From positions 1 to 22,088 of the forward strand of contig JASJEI010000353.1 of assembly GCA_030064795.1 (NCBI GenBank): DNA of 22,088 nucleotides, written 5' to 3'. The position numbers and the translations under genes were made by a program. Below are positions 1-7,248 of the stretch, in pieces (the stretch's first letter is position 1; every line of letters begins with the position of its first letter). The stretch comes from Pleurocapsa sp. MO_226.B13. GTDB taxonomy: Bacteria > Cyanobacteriota > Cyanobacteriia > Cyanobacteriales > Xenococcaceae. Below the pieces are notes generated by a model. It saw only the letters and a list, made by a program, of their open reading frames with translations. It ran no database searches and was not told where the DNA came from.

Positions 1-117
1 GTAAGTAGGTCGGGATAATTAAACTCAACTATGTTTACTTTTGTCAAGTAGATTTAATCCTTTGATTGATATTAAGTTGAAGCGAATTTACATTTTGTTA
101 CATACTTCAGGTTATTT

Positions 118-570
118 ATGTCTGTCTACTTATCAAGCAGGTATTTGTTATTCCCAACCCAAGACAGAAATATTTTAGTAAGCGGTCGTATTGAGGGTTA
201 CGAAACGGATATTGGGACAAAAGTGGGAGGTAAAGTTGATTTAGTCGCCGTACAGGAAGGGGAACAAGTAAACAAAGATCGGAATCTTGTGCAGCTTAAC
301 GATGAAGAAATTCAAGCTCAGTTAAAAGGTGCTACTGCTCGTTTAGTTTCTACTCAGCAACAAGAACTTCAAGCCAGGTTACAAATTAATTTACTCGAAA
401 GTCAGATTCAGGAGGTTCAGCTAAATCTTAAACAAGCACAAGAGGACACTATGGGTCAAGTTTTCCAAGCTGAAGCATCGGTTGCATCTAGTGTGGCTCA
501 ACTTAATGAAGCTCTTGCTAAGTTAGAAGAAGCTGATTCTGAGCCTCTAACTAGCGGCGATCGCCACTAG
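118..570 (+). pseudogene. HlyD-type membrane fusion protein, truncated fragment
   Basis: The 150-residue product carries the first part of a periplasmic adaptor (HlyD/EmrA-like) protein. A biotinyl-lipoyl-like stretch lies at about residues 20-60 (ILVSGRIEGYETDIG, VGGKV, QEGEQVNK, LVQLNDEE), followed by a glutamine- and alanine-rich coiled coil at about 65-140. Adaptors of this family usually have 330-500 residues, with an N-terminal membrane anchor and a C-terminal beta-barrel. Here the anchor is missing (the frame upstream of the ATG does not encode a hydrophobic helix and reaches a stop at 73-75), and the frame stops inside the coiled coil, directly after a HIP1 octamer. No efflux permease or TolC partner lies beside it. 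A relic is the best reading; the family call is firm, the loss of function is inferred. Confidence 0.75.
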
Positions 571-793
571 CCATAGGTTAAAACAAGCACATTTACTCAG
601 AAAAGTAAAAACATTACTGGGTAAGGATTTCAAAATGTGCAACTTAAGAGTTAAAATTGGCGCAAGCCGATCGCGATCGTTTTCAGCAATTGGTGGAATC
701 GGGAGCGATCGCAGTATGTTAAAGACTCAGTAGGGAATGGAGGAATACCCCCCATATACCATTTCTCTAAAGTAATAAGAGACAAAGGCTTGA

Positions 794-825
794 AGTCAAA
801 AGTCAAGAGTCAAAAGTCAAAAGTC
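794..825. repeat. Heptad tandem repeat, unit AGTCAAA
   Basis: There are four and a half head-to-tail copies of a 7-base unit (AGTCAAA, AGTCAAG, AGTCAAA, AGTCAAA, AGTC). The period and degeneracy match the STRR class of heptanucleotide repeats known from filamentous cyanobacteria. It is intergenic. Confidence 0.8.
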
Positions 826-839
826 TTGAAAAATAAAGC

Positions 840-1052
840 TTTAAGGAATTATTTCTCAGAGAAAATAATTTGGTTAAAGAAGTATTAGATTTTGTTGAAT
901 TTATCGCTCAAAAATCACTTAAGAAAAATTAATCGCAATTAAGAGCGCGACGAGTTAAAGAATGGAGCGATTGGGCTGCGGATAATCCCGATGATAGCCC
1001 AGGATTGCCCGATGAAGCTTTAAGTCGCGTATCTACAGTGAAGATTGATTGA
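840..1052 (+). pseudogene. Decayed antitoxin-like frame (DUF2281/VapB type) with internal stop
   Basis: One frame reads EVLDFVEFIAQKSLKKN from 879, hits TAA at 930-932, and continues in the same frame as a second block with KEWSDWAADNPDDSPGLPDEALSR before TGA at 1050-1052. The first block resembles the VLDFVEFL segment of small cyanobacterial antitoxins, and the second resembles their W..WA..P...PGLPDEALSR tail. No start codon remains upstream (TAA at 834-836). A short frame opens right after it (ATG at 1055) but stops after ten codons, where a toxin gene would be expected. The family assignment rests on motif memory only and is tentative; the single in-frame stop is directly visible. Confidence 0.45.
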
Positions 1053-1103
1053 AAATGGATATTAAAATTGTTGGTAATCCTTTGTAACGAAGTAACGAAT
1101 ATT

Positions 1104-1131
1104 GAACATTGAACATTAAACATCGAACATT
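1104..1131. repeat. Heptad tandem repeat, unit GAACATT
   Basis: Four consecutive 7-base units (GAACATT, GAACATT, AAACATC, GAACATT) end 35 bases before the pdxH start. It is an STRR-like heptad tract with a sequence different from the one at 794-825. Confidence 0.75.
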
Positions 1132-1166
1132 TATCATAAATATCTGTTCTTTGCTTCTAAAACAAC

Positions 1167-1811
1167 GTGGACTCATCTATAGCCGCTCTCAGACAAAACT
1201 ATACTCTGGCAGGATTATCGGAGACTGATGTAAACTCCGATCCGATCGCACAATTTAATGTTTGGTTTCAACAAGCACTAGATGCAGATTTACTCGAACC
1301 CAACGCCATGACTCTGGCTACTGCTACCCGTGACGGGAAGCCCACCGCTAGAATTGTGCTACTCAAAGGAGTAGATAAGAGGGGTTTTGTCTTCTACACC
1401 AATTACGAAAGTCAAAAAGGACAGCAACTAATTACTAATCCCTATGCTGCCTTAGTTTTTCTTTGGGACAAGTTAGAAAGACAAGTTCGCATTGAAGGAA
1501 AAGTTACCAAACTGGATATTGAGGAATCAAAAGAGTATTTCCACAGTCGTCCCAAAGCTTCTCAATTAGGTGCATGGGCATCGGATCAGAGTCAGGTAAT
1601 TCCTAACCGCGAAGTATTGGAACAAAAATTAGCCAGTCTCGAAGCCAAGTATAAAGATCAAACCGTTCCCCTTCCCGAACATTGGGGAGGGTTTCGGGTA
1701 ATTCCTAGCCGCGTTGAATTTTGGCAAGGTCGCCCCAGTCGTCTCCACGATCGCTTAGTATACGATCTACAGTCGGATCGTAGCTGGCAAATCAAAAGAC
1801 TATCACCTTAA
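1167..1811 (+). CDS. pdxH: Pyridoxamine/pyridoxine 5'-phosphate oxidase
   Basis: This FMN-dependent cytosolic enzyme oxidises pyridoxamine or pyridoxine 5'-phosphate with oxygen to pyridoxal 5'-phosphate, the last step of B6 cofactor salvage. The 214-residue length is normal for the family. Visible landmarks are the N-terminal segment DPIAQFNVWFQQALDADLLEPNAMTLAT, the FMN/phosphate-binding block with GKPTARIVLLKGVD and FVFYTNYES, the RQVRIEGKV strand, and the C-terminal family signature VEFWQGRPSRLHDR at about residues 183-196. The start is GTG at 1167, which gives the expected N-terminus (RQNYTLAGLSE follows closely); no strong ribosome site precedes it. It is followed after 36 bases of heptad repeats by a permease gene on the same strand, so the two may share a transcript without being functionally linked. 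Confidence 0.95.
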   Translation: MDSSIAALRQNYTLAGLSETDVNSDPIAQFNVWFQQALDADLLEPNAMTLATATRDGKPTARIVLLKGVDKRGFVFYTNYESQKGQQLITNPYAALVFLWDKLERQVRIEGKVTKLDIEESKEYFHSRPKASQLGAWASDQSQVIPNREVLEQKLASLEAKYKDQTVPLPEHWGGFRVIPSRVEFWQGRPSRLHDRLVYDLQSDRSWQIKRLSP

Positions 1812-1846
1812 GTGAGTAGTGAGTAGTGATTAGCGAGTAGCAAGTA
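1812..1846. repeat. Heptad tandem repeat, unit GTGAGTA
   Basis: Five 7-base units (GTGAGTA, GTGAGTA, GTGATTA, GCGAGTA, GCAAGTA) fill the gap between the pdxH stop at 1809-1811 and the next start at 1848. This is the third distinct STRR-like heptad in the first 2 kb. The tract must also supply the translation start region of the downstream gene. Confidence 0.8.
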
Positions 1847-1847
1847 A

Positions 1848-2624
1848 GTGAATGATTTAATTTCTCTAGATACCGTCGATTTAGTTTTGTGTTTGGGGAT
1901 GATTGGGATCGCGATCGCTTTATCTCTGTGGCAAAAATTGGGCTTGGAAAAGCAATTGGCTTATGGTGCAGTACGTTCTTTGATGCAGTTAATTGCCATT
2001 GGTTATATCTTAGATATTGTCTTTGCCCTCGACAATTGGTGGTCAGTACTAGCTATTCTAGGGATCATGATTACCATTGCTTCGATTGTGACTCGCAACC
2101 GCATCGATAAAAAGCTAGAGAAACTTTTACCTACGGTAGTATTATCTCTGGTTGCTAGTAGTGCCTTTACCTTGGGCTATGTAATTTTATTGATTATTCA
2201 ACCCAAACAATGGTACGAACCTCAATATCTAATACCATTGGCAGGAATGTTGTTTGGCAACGCCATGAATAGTGCCTCTCTGGCTGGCGATCGCCTTCTA
2301 AGCAGCATCAATCAAAATCGCTTAGAAATTGAAACCCATCTCTGTCTGGGTGCTACCCCCCAACAAGCCATTGCTAGCTACAAAAAAGAAGCAATTCGGA
2401 CTGGTTTAATCCCCGTTCTCAATAATATGGTAGTTATGGGTTTAGTGAGCCTGCCAGGGATGTTTACGGGGCAAGTTTTAGCTGGTAGCGAGCCACTCGA
2501 TGCAGCTTCCTATCAAATTCTGATTTTATTTGCCATCGTCCTTACCAATGCAATTTCCGCAGTATTAGTTACTCAGGGAATCTATCGGCAATTCTTTAAC
2601 CAAGACGAACAGCTAATTTCCTAG
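1848..2624 (+). CDS. fetB: UPF0014/FetB-type ABC transporter permease
   Basis: This is an integral inner-membrane protein of the UPF0014 family; the E. coli member FetB (YbbM) works with the ATPase FetA in iron export. The 258 residues contain about seven hydrophobic segments. The family core is easy to see: LAYGAVRSLMQLIAIGYILDIVF, the RNRIDKK loop, PLAGMLFGNAMNSASLAGDRL, the ETHLCLGATPQQA coupling-helix-like segment, and NNMVVMGLVSLPGMFTGQVLAG followed by QILILFAIVLTNAI. The start is GTG at 1848; the nearby ATG at 1852 is out of frame and stops at once. No ATP-binding partner gene is adjacent, so the ATPase must be encoded elsewhere. Substrate is inferred only from the E. coli homologue. 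Confidence 0.88.
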   Translation: MNDLISLDTVDLVLCLGMIGIAIALSLWQKLGLEKQLAYGAVRSLMQLIAIGYILDIVFALDNWWSVLAILGIMITIASIVTRNRIDKKLEKLLPTVVLSLVASSAFTLGYVILLIIQPKQWYEPQYLIPLAGMLFGNAMNSASLAGDRLLSSINQNRLEIETHLCLGATPQQAIASYKKEAIRTGLIPVLNNMVVMGLVSLPGMFTGQVLAGSEPLDAASYQILILFAIVLTNAISAVLVTQGIYRQFFNQDEQLIS

Positions 2625-2674
2625 ATTTAACTTCTTGTCCAAAGCAGAAAATGCCTATTCGTGAGAATGGGAAG

Positions 2675-2692
2675 CTCTCGGTTTACCGAGAG
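2675..2692 (+). terminator. Hairpin, possible terminator of the permease gene
   Basis: A perfect 7-bp stem (CTCTCGG / CCGAGAG) with loop TTTA lies 50 bases after the permease stop. The nearest T run (TTTTT) starts about 10 bases later, so it is not a classical rho-independent terminator. It argues against an ORF start at 2651. Confidence 0.4.
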
Positions 2693-2722
2693 AGGAAGTC
2701 ACTTTTTAAAGCTTGGAGACAG

Positions 2723-2866
2723 ATGGAAAAAGTTATGGCGATCGCGGCGGGTGGTAGTCATTGCATTGGTGCTGCTACTGCTCATCTTGCTGGTGAGAGG
2801 GGTGATGCTGTTGTTGTTAATTATCTTCATAAATTTGTAGCATTGGATTTCAAATGGCGTTGTTAA
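2723..2866 (+). pseudogene. Short-chain dehydrogenase/reductase, N-terminal stub
   Basis: From ATG 2723 the frame reads MEKVMAIAAGGSHCIG and continues AATAHLAGERGDAVVVNY, which is the first beta-strand, glycine-rich NAD(P)-binding turn and first helix of an SDR fold. The usual TGGSRGIG has become AAGGSHCIG. After NYLH the similarity ends and the frame closes 47 residues from the start, whereas SDR proteins have about 250. A GGAG at 2715-2718 sits four bases before the ATG, so the original start region seems preserved. It is a truncated relic; the change of TGG to AAGG may come from a HIP1 octamer (GCGATCGC) appearing at this point. Confidence 0.65.
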
Positions 2867-3212
2867 TTTCTGCAACTAATCGTGTCAACCGAAACACATC
2901 GAGGACTATTTTAATTAACTAAGAAAGTGGTAACATATATTGTAGTTAGCTCAAATTGAGCGACTGAGAGCGATAAATCCATCAAAAAATCGAGAAGTAG
3001 TCAAATAATCCTTAGCACTTCAGCAAATACGTATGGCAATTGAAAGTTGATTGGTCTTAAGGAGATCAAATACCGACAAGATAGTTAGCGGCGATCGAGT
3101 TATACTAAGATGGTTTTGCAAAAACCTACTATTCTCTGAAATCAATTCATAGGAATGATTTTAGCCATCTTATTATTACAAATAAGGGTCGTACAAACAA
3201 AGGATTTGAGCT

Positions 3213-3239
3213 AATTGTCAGGAGGATTTCCTGGCAATT
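3213..3239. repeat. Long perfect hairpin
   Basis: Arms AATTGTCAGGA and TCCTGGCAATT pair over 11 positions (one G-T wobble) around a 5-base loop. There is no T run on either side, so it is more likely a mobile palindrome or an RNA structural element than a terminator. Confidence 0.6.
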
Positions 3240-3301
3240 ATCTTGTTACCTCAAGCCAACATTCAGCCAAGATTCTGTGTGTCCAGGGTTAAATTAAGCT
3301 C

Positions 3302-3326
3302 ATCTCACCCATAAATGAGGTGGGAT
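3302..3326. repeat. Hairpin ATCTCACC / GGTGGGAT
   Basis: An 8-bp stem with one wobble pair and a 9-base loop, 150 bases before the ATPase start. It is directly followed by two copies of GTCAGTT (3332-3345), a further STRR-like heptad. Function unknown. Confidence 0.45.
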
Positions 3327-3474
3327 TTCATGTCAGTTGTCAGTTGTACTACTGACTACTAACGCGACGGGCGACTTATCCGACCATCCCAATCGCGGAA
3401 TGGGCGAACCCCTTCGCCTCTGTAAACCTTAGCTTGATTTCCTAAAAGATTCATATCACTCTAAATAGTGCAGT

Positions 3475-4791
3475 ATGTCAGAAATAGAAATTAGCCACGC
3501 TTTGAGAATTGTCGATCAAACATTAGATCCAGATCGTTTAAATACCGTCGAAGAACTAGTCTTAAGAGAGTGCTGGGTAGGCAAAACATATCAAGAAATT
3601 GCTTTAGATTCTGGTTATGACTCCGATTATATTAGAGTTGTTGGTTCTCGGCTTTGGCAAAATCTTTCCAATGCTTTCAAAGAAAAAGTTACCAAAAATA
3701 ATTTTAGAGCTGTTCTCAGACAACAGGGCAGAAAAGGTAAATTCTCTTTTTCTAATATAGAGCTACCAGAAGGACAAGTTCCTCTCAATTCCAATTTTTA
3801 TATTGAGCGTCCTCCTTATGAAGCTTTAACCTATGATGAAATTCTCAATCCAGGAGCTTTAATTAGAATCAAATCTCCCCTAAATATGGGGAAGACATCT
3901 TTAATGATTCGTATATTAGCACAGGCACGAGCGAAAAACTACAGAGTGGTGACAATTAATTTTCAACTAGCAGAAGCCTCAATACTATCTGATATCAACA
4001 GGTTTTTACGCTGGTTGATGGCAAACATAACTTTTCAACTATCTATAAAATCAGAATTAGATAATTACTGGGATGAAGATTTAGGAATAAAAGTAAGCTG
4101 TACGACTTATTTTCAAAGACATATATTAGAGCAACTATCTAGTCCTTTGGTATTAGCTTTAGATGAGGTCAATCATTTGTTTGAATATCCCGAAATCGCA
4201 CGGGAATTTCTGCCTCTGTTAAGATTTTGGTACGAAGAAGCCAATAACACTCAAACTTGGAAGAATTTGCGCTTAATAGTAGTTCATTCAACTGATGTTT
4301 ACATTCCTCTAGACATAAATCAATCACCTTTCAATTTAGGACTACCAATTGCTCTGTCTCAGTTCAATTTTGAACAAATGAGAGATTTAGCAAGTCGTCA
4401 TCAATTTCAGTTAGAAATTGATGATTTAGATCAAAATATAGCCTCTTTGATCGAGATGATCGGTGGTTATCCTTATTTAGCAAGATTGGCATTTTATGTC
4501 CTATCTACAGAAAAACTTACTTTCGAGCAATTATTAGCTCAAGCTCCTACTTCGTCTGGGATTTATCGCAACCATTTACAAAGACATTTGGTAACTCTCA
4601 AAAAATATCCCGAATTAGCCAAGGCATATAAACAAGTTGTAGCTTCAGATCGACCAGTACGTATCTCTACTATTGATGCCTATAAGTTAGAGAGCATTGG
4701 TCTAGTCAAGCCGATTAGAAATGAGGTAGAACCAAGTTGTAAACTTTATCGTCTTTATTTCCGTGACTGTTTAGAAATAGAAATAGATTGA
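3475..4791 (+). CDS. vMAP-type HTH plus AAA-like ATPase protein
   Basis: The protein has 438 residues. Residues 1-85 form a predicted helix-turn-helix domain of the vWA-MoxR-associated (vMAP) type common in cyanobacteria (VEELVLRECWVGKTYQEIALDSGYDSDYIR, then VGSRLWQNLSNAF). A linker with FYIERPPYE leads into an AAA-like STAND-type NTPase (AAA_35). Its Walker A is SPLNMGKTS with K140, and its Walker B is LVLALDEVNHLF near residue 230. A winged-helix-like tail with GGYPYLARLAFY and ends at LYFRDCLEI, the usual end of this module. Many relatives carry WD40 or TPR repeats after this point; here none are present, and the stop is natural rather than a break. Such proteins are thought to act as signal-sensing switches or conflict-system regulators. 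No obvious effector gene is adjacent, so the role is open. Confidence 0.82.
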   Translation: MSEIEISHALRIVDQTLDPDRLNTVEELVLRECWVGKTYQEIALDSGYDSDYIRVVGSRLWQNLSNAFKEKVTKNNFRAVLRQQGRKGKFSFSNIELPEGQVPLNSNFYIERPPYEALTYDEILNPGALIRIKSPLNMGKTSLMIRILAQARAKNYRVVTINFQLAEASILSDINRFLRWLMANITFQLSIKSELDNYWDEDLGIKVSCTTYFQRHILEQLSSPLVLALDEVNHLFEYPEIAREFLPLLRFWYEEANNTQTWKNLRLIVVHSTDVYIPLDINQSPFNLGLPIALSQFNFEQMRDLASRHQFQLEIDDLDQNIASLIEMIGGYPYLARLAFYVLSTEKLTFEQLLAQAPTSSGIYRNHLQRHLVTLKKYPELAKAYKQVVASDRPVRISTIDAYKLESIGLVKPIRNEVEPSCKLYRLYFRDCLEIEID

Positions 4792-4950
4792 ACTTCCATC
4801 CTTACCCGATACCGTTATTTTGTAATTTAATACGGCATGACTCCATTTTGTATGGCTTCCTTTTGCCGATCGCAAATACAGCCTGCTTTTATTCTTAGGC
4901 ACATATTTGTCCTGTATTTATGAATATTTTAAGCTTACTGTTAATTTATT

Positions 4951-5078
4951 CTAGAATAATATTGATTGGCGATCGCTCTTCGGCAAAGTAATAGTTACCG
5001 TTGTTCCGCAATTTCTACCTGCACTCTCCAGAGAAATTTGACCATTCATTAATTCAGCTAACTGCTTGCAAATAGTTA
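4951..5078 (-). pseudogene. Histidine kinase, C-terminal HATPase tail fragment
   Basis: On the minus strand this reads LTICKQLAELMNGQISLES, then NCGTTVTITLPKS and a stop. That is the very end of a HATPase_c domain: the helix after the G2 box, the GGxI-like turn and the final G-TTVTITLP strand. The similarity begins exactly where a palindromic repeat (5079-5155) ends, so the preceding kinase sequence, including the G1/G2 boxes, has been lost at that border. It is a relic; the function of the parent kinase cannot be judged. Confidence 0.6.
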
Positions 5079-5155
5079 GTTGGGTTGAGGTCATCGCAGG
5101 CACGAAACCCAATATCCATAAGCTATGGAAGGGTTGCACTGTCGTTTAACCCAAC
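5079..5155. repeat. 77-bp palindromic MITE-like repeat
   Basis: Ends GTTGGGTT (5079-5086) and AACCCAAC (5148-5155) are inverted repeats. Inside lies a second hairpin, AACCC...TCCATA-AGC-TATGGA...GGGTT at 5105-5134. Two nested inverted repeats in 77 bases, without coding content, fit a small non-autonomous repeat. It sits at the edge of the kinase relic. Confidence 0.55.
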
Positions 5156-5279
5156 CTACGAAGTTTCTTGTTAATGCATGAGAATTGGTATCAGTACTGA
5201 TTGGTTGGTTTCACGCGGCGCGTTTTCTTACAACTTCCGACTTATCTTTCGCTGATTTCTGAGCAGAGTCGGGAATTAA

Positions 5280-7143
5280 TTAAGTTGAAACTGGAAGGGC
5301 ATAAATGGTTTCTGGGAGCTTCATCAGTGCAAGGATGCGACTTTGTAAGTCGTTGAGAGGTGTAATTTCAGAAGTGCCATCACGATGATGATAGAGAGTA
5401 ATACCCTCGAAGGCTGCCAAAAGTTGCTCGGCAGTGGGGCGTTGAGTTTTACGTTTGGGATTACCAGCATAAAGACCAGCAATTTCATCTTGCTGTGTTT
5501 GTAGTTCTCGGCGCACCTGAAACGATAGGGAGAGTGAAACATCGCAAGGCAATAGTCAGCAAAAACATCAAGCCGATGATCCGGTCTTCATTAGCCAAGT
5601 AAATAGGTAAAGCTGGAAGTTGACCTCCCTTGAAGCGATGGAAGCCGTGTTCGAGTTGCCACTGGTCGCGGTAATAGACCACCGCGCTTTGTTAACGAGA
5701 GCTGCTCAACCCTGACATTAGTGACATAGATACGCCAACCAGTGAGTTGTTCGGCGATCGCGATCGCATTAAGTTGGCGTTCAAATTTTAACTGGAATTG
5801 AGTTGACACGATAGTGGGGTTCTTGTCTTTGCTACTCGGACGACCAGGACCAGCATAGGGAGTCACCGTTTCAGTCTCAATCTCCGAGAGAAAGTAATCG
5901 GTGACTCGATAACGCTTGAGGATGGACTTAACTTTGGTGTGGAGAACACAGTGGTCTTGATGTGATTTGGCAGCAAGTTTACTCAGGGCTTGTTCAGCTT
6001 TGTCAAGCCGTTGGTGCAAGCTTTTTTGTTGGCGGTGAGCCAGAGCATCGGAACGTACCACTAAATATCGCTCCAACCAATGAAACGAATCCTTAGTGTT
6101 TGAGTCGTACTCAATTTTGCCTAGTTCCATTTCCAAGCCTACCCCCATCGCTGGTTCAGACGAGCGTGGAGTTGGGTAAGCGAAGCTCTTGCCAAGGAGT
6201 GGACGGATTGAGCACCCAGCTTTTCAATAAACTGGGAGTAGGTCCTGTCATCGGCAAGGGGAAACAGTAACGCCCCCCAGCTTTAGCCAATTCTGCTCTG
6301 GTTCGATGGGCTGCTGCTTTACAATCGGCGATCTAGATGAAGTCTTTGTGCCCAATCACCTTCACCAACCGCTGCCAGGTGGGTAGGTAAACTGGGTCAT
6401 CCGCTCCATTGCCTGCCAGGGTCTCGCTGACCAGTGGCACCCCCGCGGGGTCGATTGTTCCTAACAACTGACGATATTGGCGTAAGTCGGGGCGACGATT
6501 TTTGCTGTGACCAAAGCGGCGCAAACTCTTGGTCTCATTCTCCTCATCAATTTGATGGTAAACACGCTTTACTGCTTGTGTCACATCTAGCTACTTCTGT
6601 CGGTAACTCATAAGCCCTAATCATCCTTTGTCCCAGTTGCTCCTCCATCTGCTCTCTCGATTCAACTTTCTCACCGAGGACTTCTAATAAAGAGGCCAAG
6701 CGGTCATCACTGGCATCTTTCAACCCTATCGGCCATCCCGTCGCCCTCGATAGCGTCTGATGATGCTGTTTGACCCAATCTTCTACTGCACATAAGCGAT
6801 GGTCTGCTTGAGTCATTATGTAACTCAATAAAACTACACACAGTTGACCCAGGGCAAACGCACCTTATTTTTACAATGCTTACGGGATAAAGGTTTGAGC
6901 CATTATTTAGTTTTGTAACTAAAATTTGAAAGTCTTGCTAAGTAAGGTTTACAGAATTTAGATGCGTTTGCCCTGACAGTTGACCATAACTCAAGCCTTG
7001 GCGATTCCCATGGGGCGATGGCAGAGCCTCATCTAGTACCTCGGGCAACTTCAATTGGAGTAATTTGACCACACCCCCGTTCCTCCTTCCCCACCATCAT
7101 TTTCATCGACAGTTGTATTTACCGCTAAAGCGATCGTTTCCAT
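5280..7143 (-). pseudogene. IS1634-like (IS4 superfamily) transposase, decayed and interrupted
   Basis: Read from ATG at 7143 (METIALAVNTTVDEND) down to the stop at 5280, the pieces together form one DUF4277/DDE transposase. In order they are: VVKLLQLKLPEVLDEALPSPHGNRQGLSYGQL; YIMTQADHRLCAVEDWVKQHHQTL (6547-6828); a middle part with IDPAGVPLVSETLAGNGADD and IGHKDFI (6333-6584); a long segment with YRVTDYFLSEIETE and GPGRPSSKDKNP (5591-6148); YRDQWQLEHGFHRFKG with the catalytic Glu (5485-5682); and the end RPTAEQLLAAFEG to LPETIYALPVST (5280-5552). At least five frameshifts or stops separate them, and a 126-bp MITE splits the N-terminal part. Possible weak element ends (12 bases, 9 matching) are at 5259-5270 and 7156-7167. 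It is certainly inactive; it belongs to a different subgroup from the intact element at 19.4-21.5 kb. Confidence 0.85.
6850..6975. mobile_element. 126-bp MITE with ISAs1-type ends
   Basis: The terminal inverted repeats are perfect over 13 bases: CAGGGCAAACGCA at 6850-6862 and TGCGTTTGCCCTG at 6963-6975. Both sides are flanked by the 10-base direct repeat ACAGTTGACC (6840-6849 and 6976-6985). There is no coding frame inside. Ends starting CAGGG and target duplications of 8-10 bases are characteristic of the ISAs1 family, so the element is probably mobilised by an ISAs1 transposase encoded elsewhere. Removing the MITE and one repeat copy restores the transposase frame as YGQLCVVLLSYIMTQADHR, which fixes the insertion site exactly. 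Confidence 0.85.
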
Positions 7144-7248
7144 ATTTTGTGCTTAGACCCCGTTCAGTTGAAAAACTGTAGTTTTTTTTAATTCTCTATT
7201 TAGTTAGCTACTTCTGGATTGTATTTCTTAGCTGTACCTTAACCGTCT

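Larger units (their letters stand above)
571..1166. other. Spacer with heptad repeats and an antitoxin-like relic
   Basis: No intact gene is visible between the HlyD fragment and pdxH. The stretch holds HIP1-type sites (near 670 and 705), two tracts of 7-base tandem repeats and one decayed reading frame, each listed separately. It also serves as the upstream region of pdxH. No clear promoter could be picked out by eye. Confidence 0.5.
2867..3474. other. Intergenic region with several hairpins, no gene
   Basis: No coding frame is convincing here. The region contains a small inverted repeat GCTCAA-A-TTGAGC near 2949-2961, an 11-bp hairpin at 3213-3239, an 8-bp hairpin at 3302-3326, a short heptad repeat (GTCAGTT twice, 3332-3345), and a GC-richer patch around 3361-3420 that looks like a fragment of a dispersed repeat. 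The last 50 bases should hold the promoter of the ATPase gene at 3475, but I see no clear boxes. Confidence 0.5.

Noticed and set aside
794..1846. Possible CRISPR-like arrays
   Set aside because: The repeats are contiguous 7-base units without spacers, and no cas-like genes are present.
2651..2722. Upstream extension of the short-chain dehydrogenase stub
   Set aside because: It reads through a 7-bp hairpin and has no similarity to the family; ATG 2723 has a ribosome site and the family N-terminus.
7172..7190. AAAACT/AGTTTT hairpin with T run as a terminator
   Set aside because: The stem is only 6 AT-rich pairs with a 2-base loop, and the T run is on the strand that has no gene ending there.
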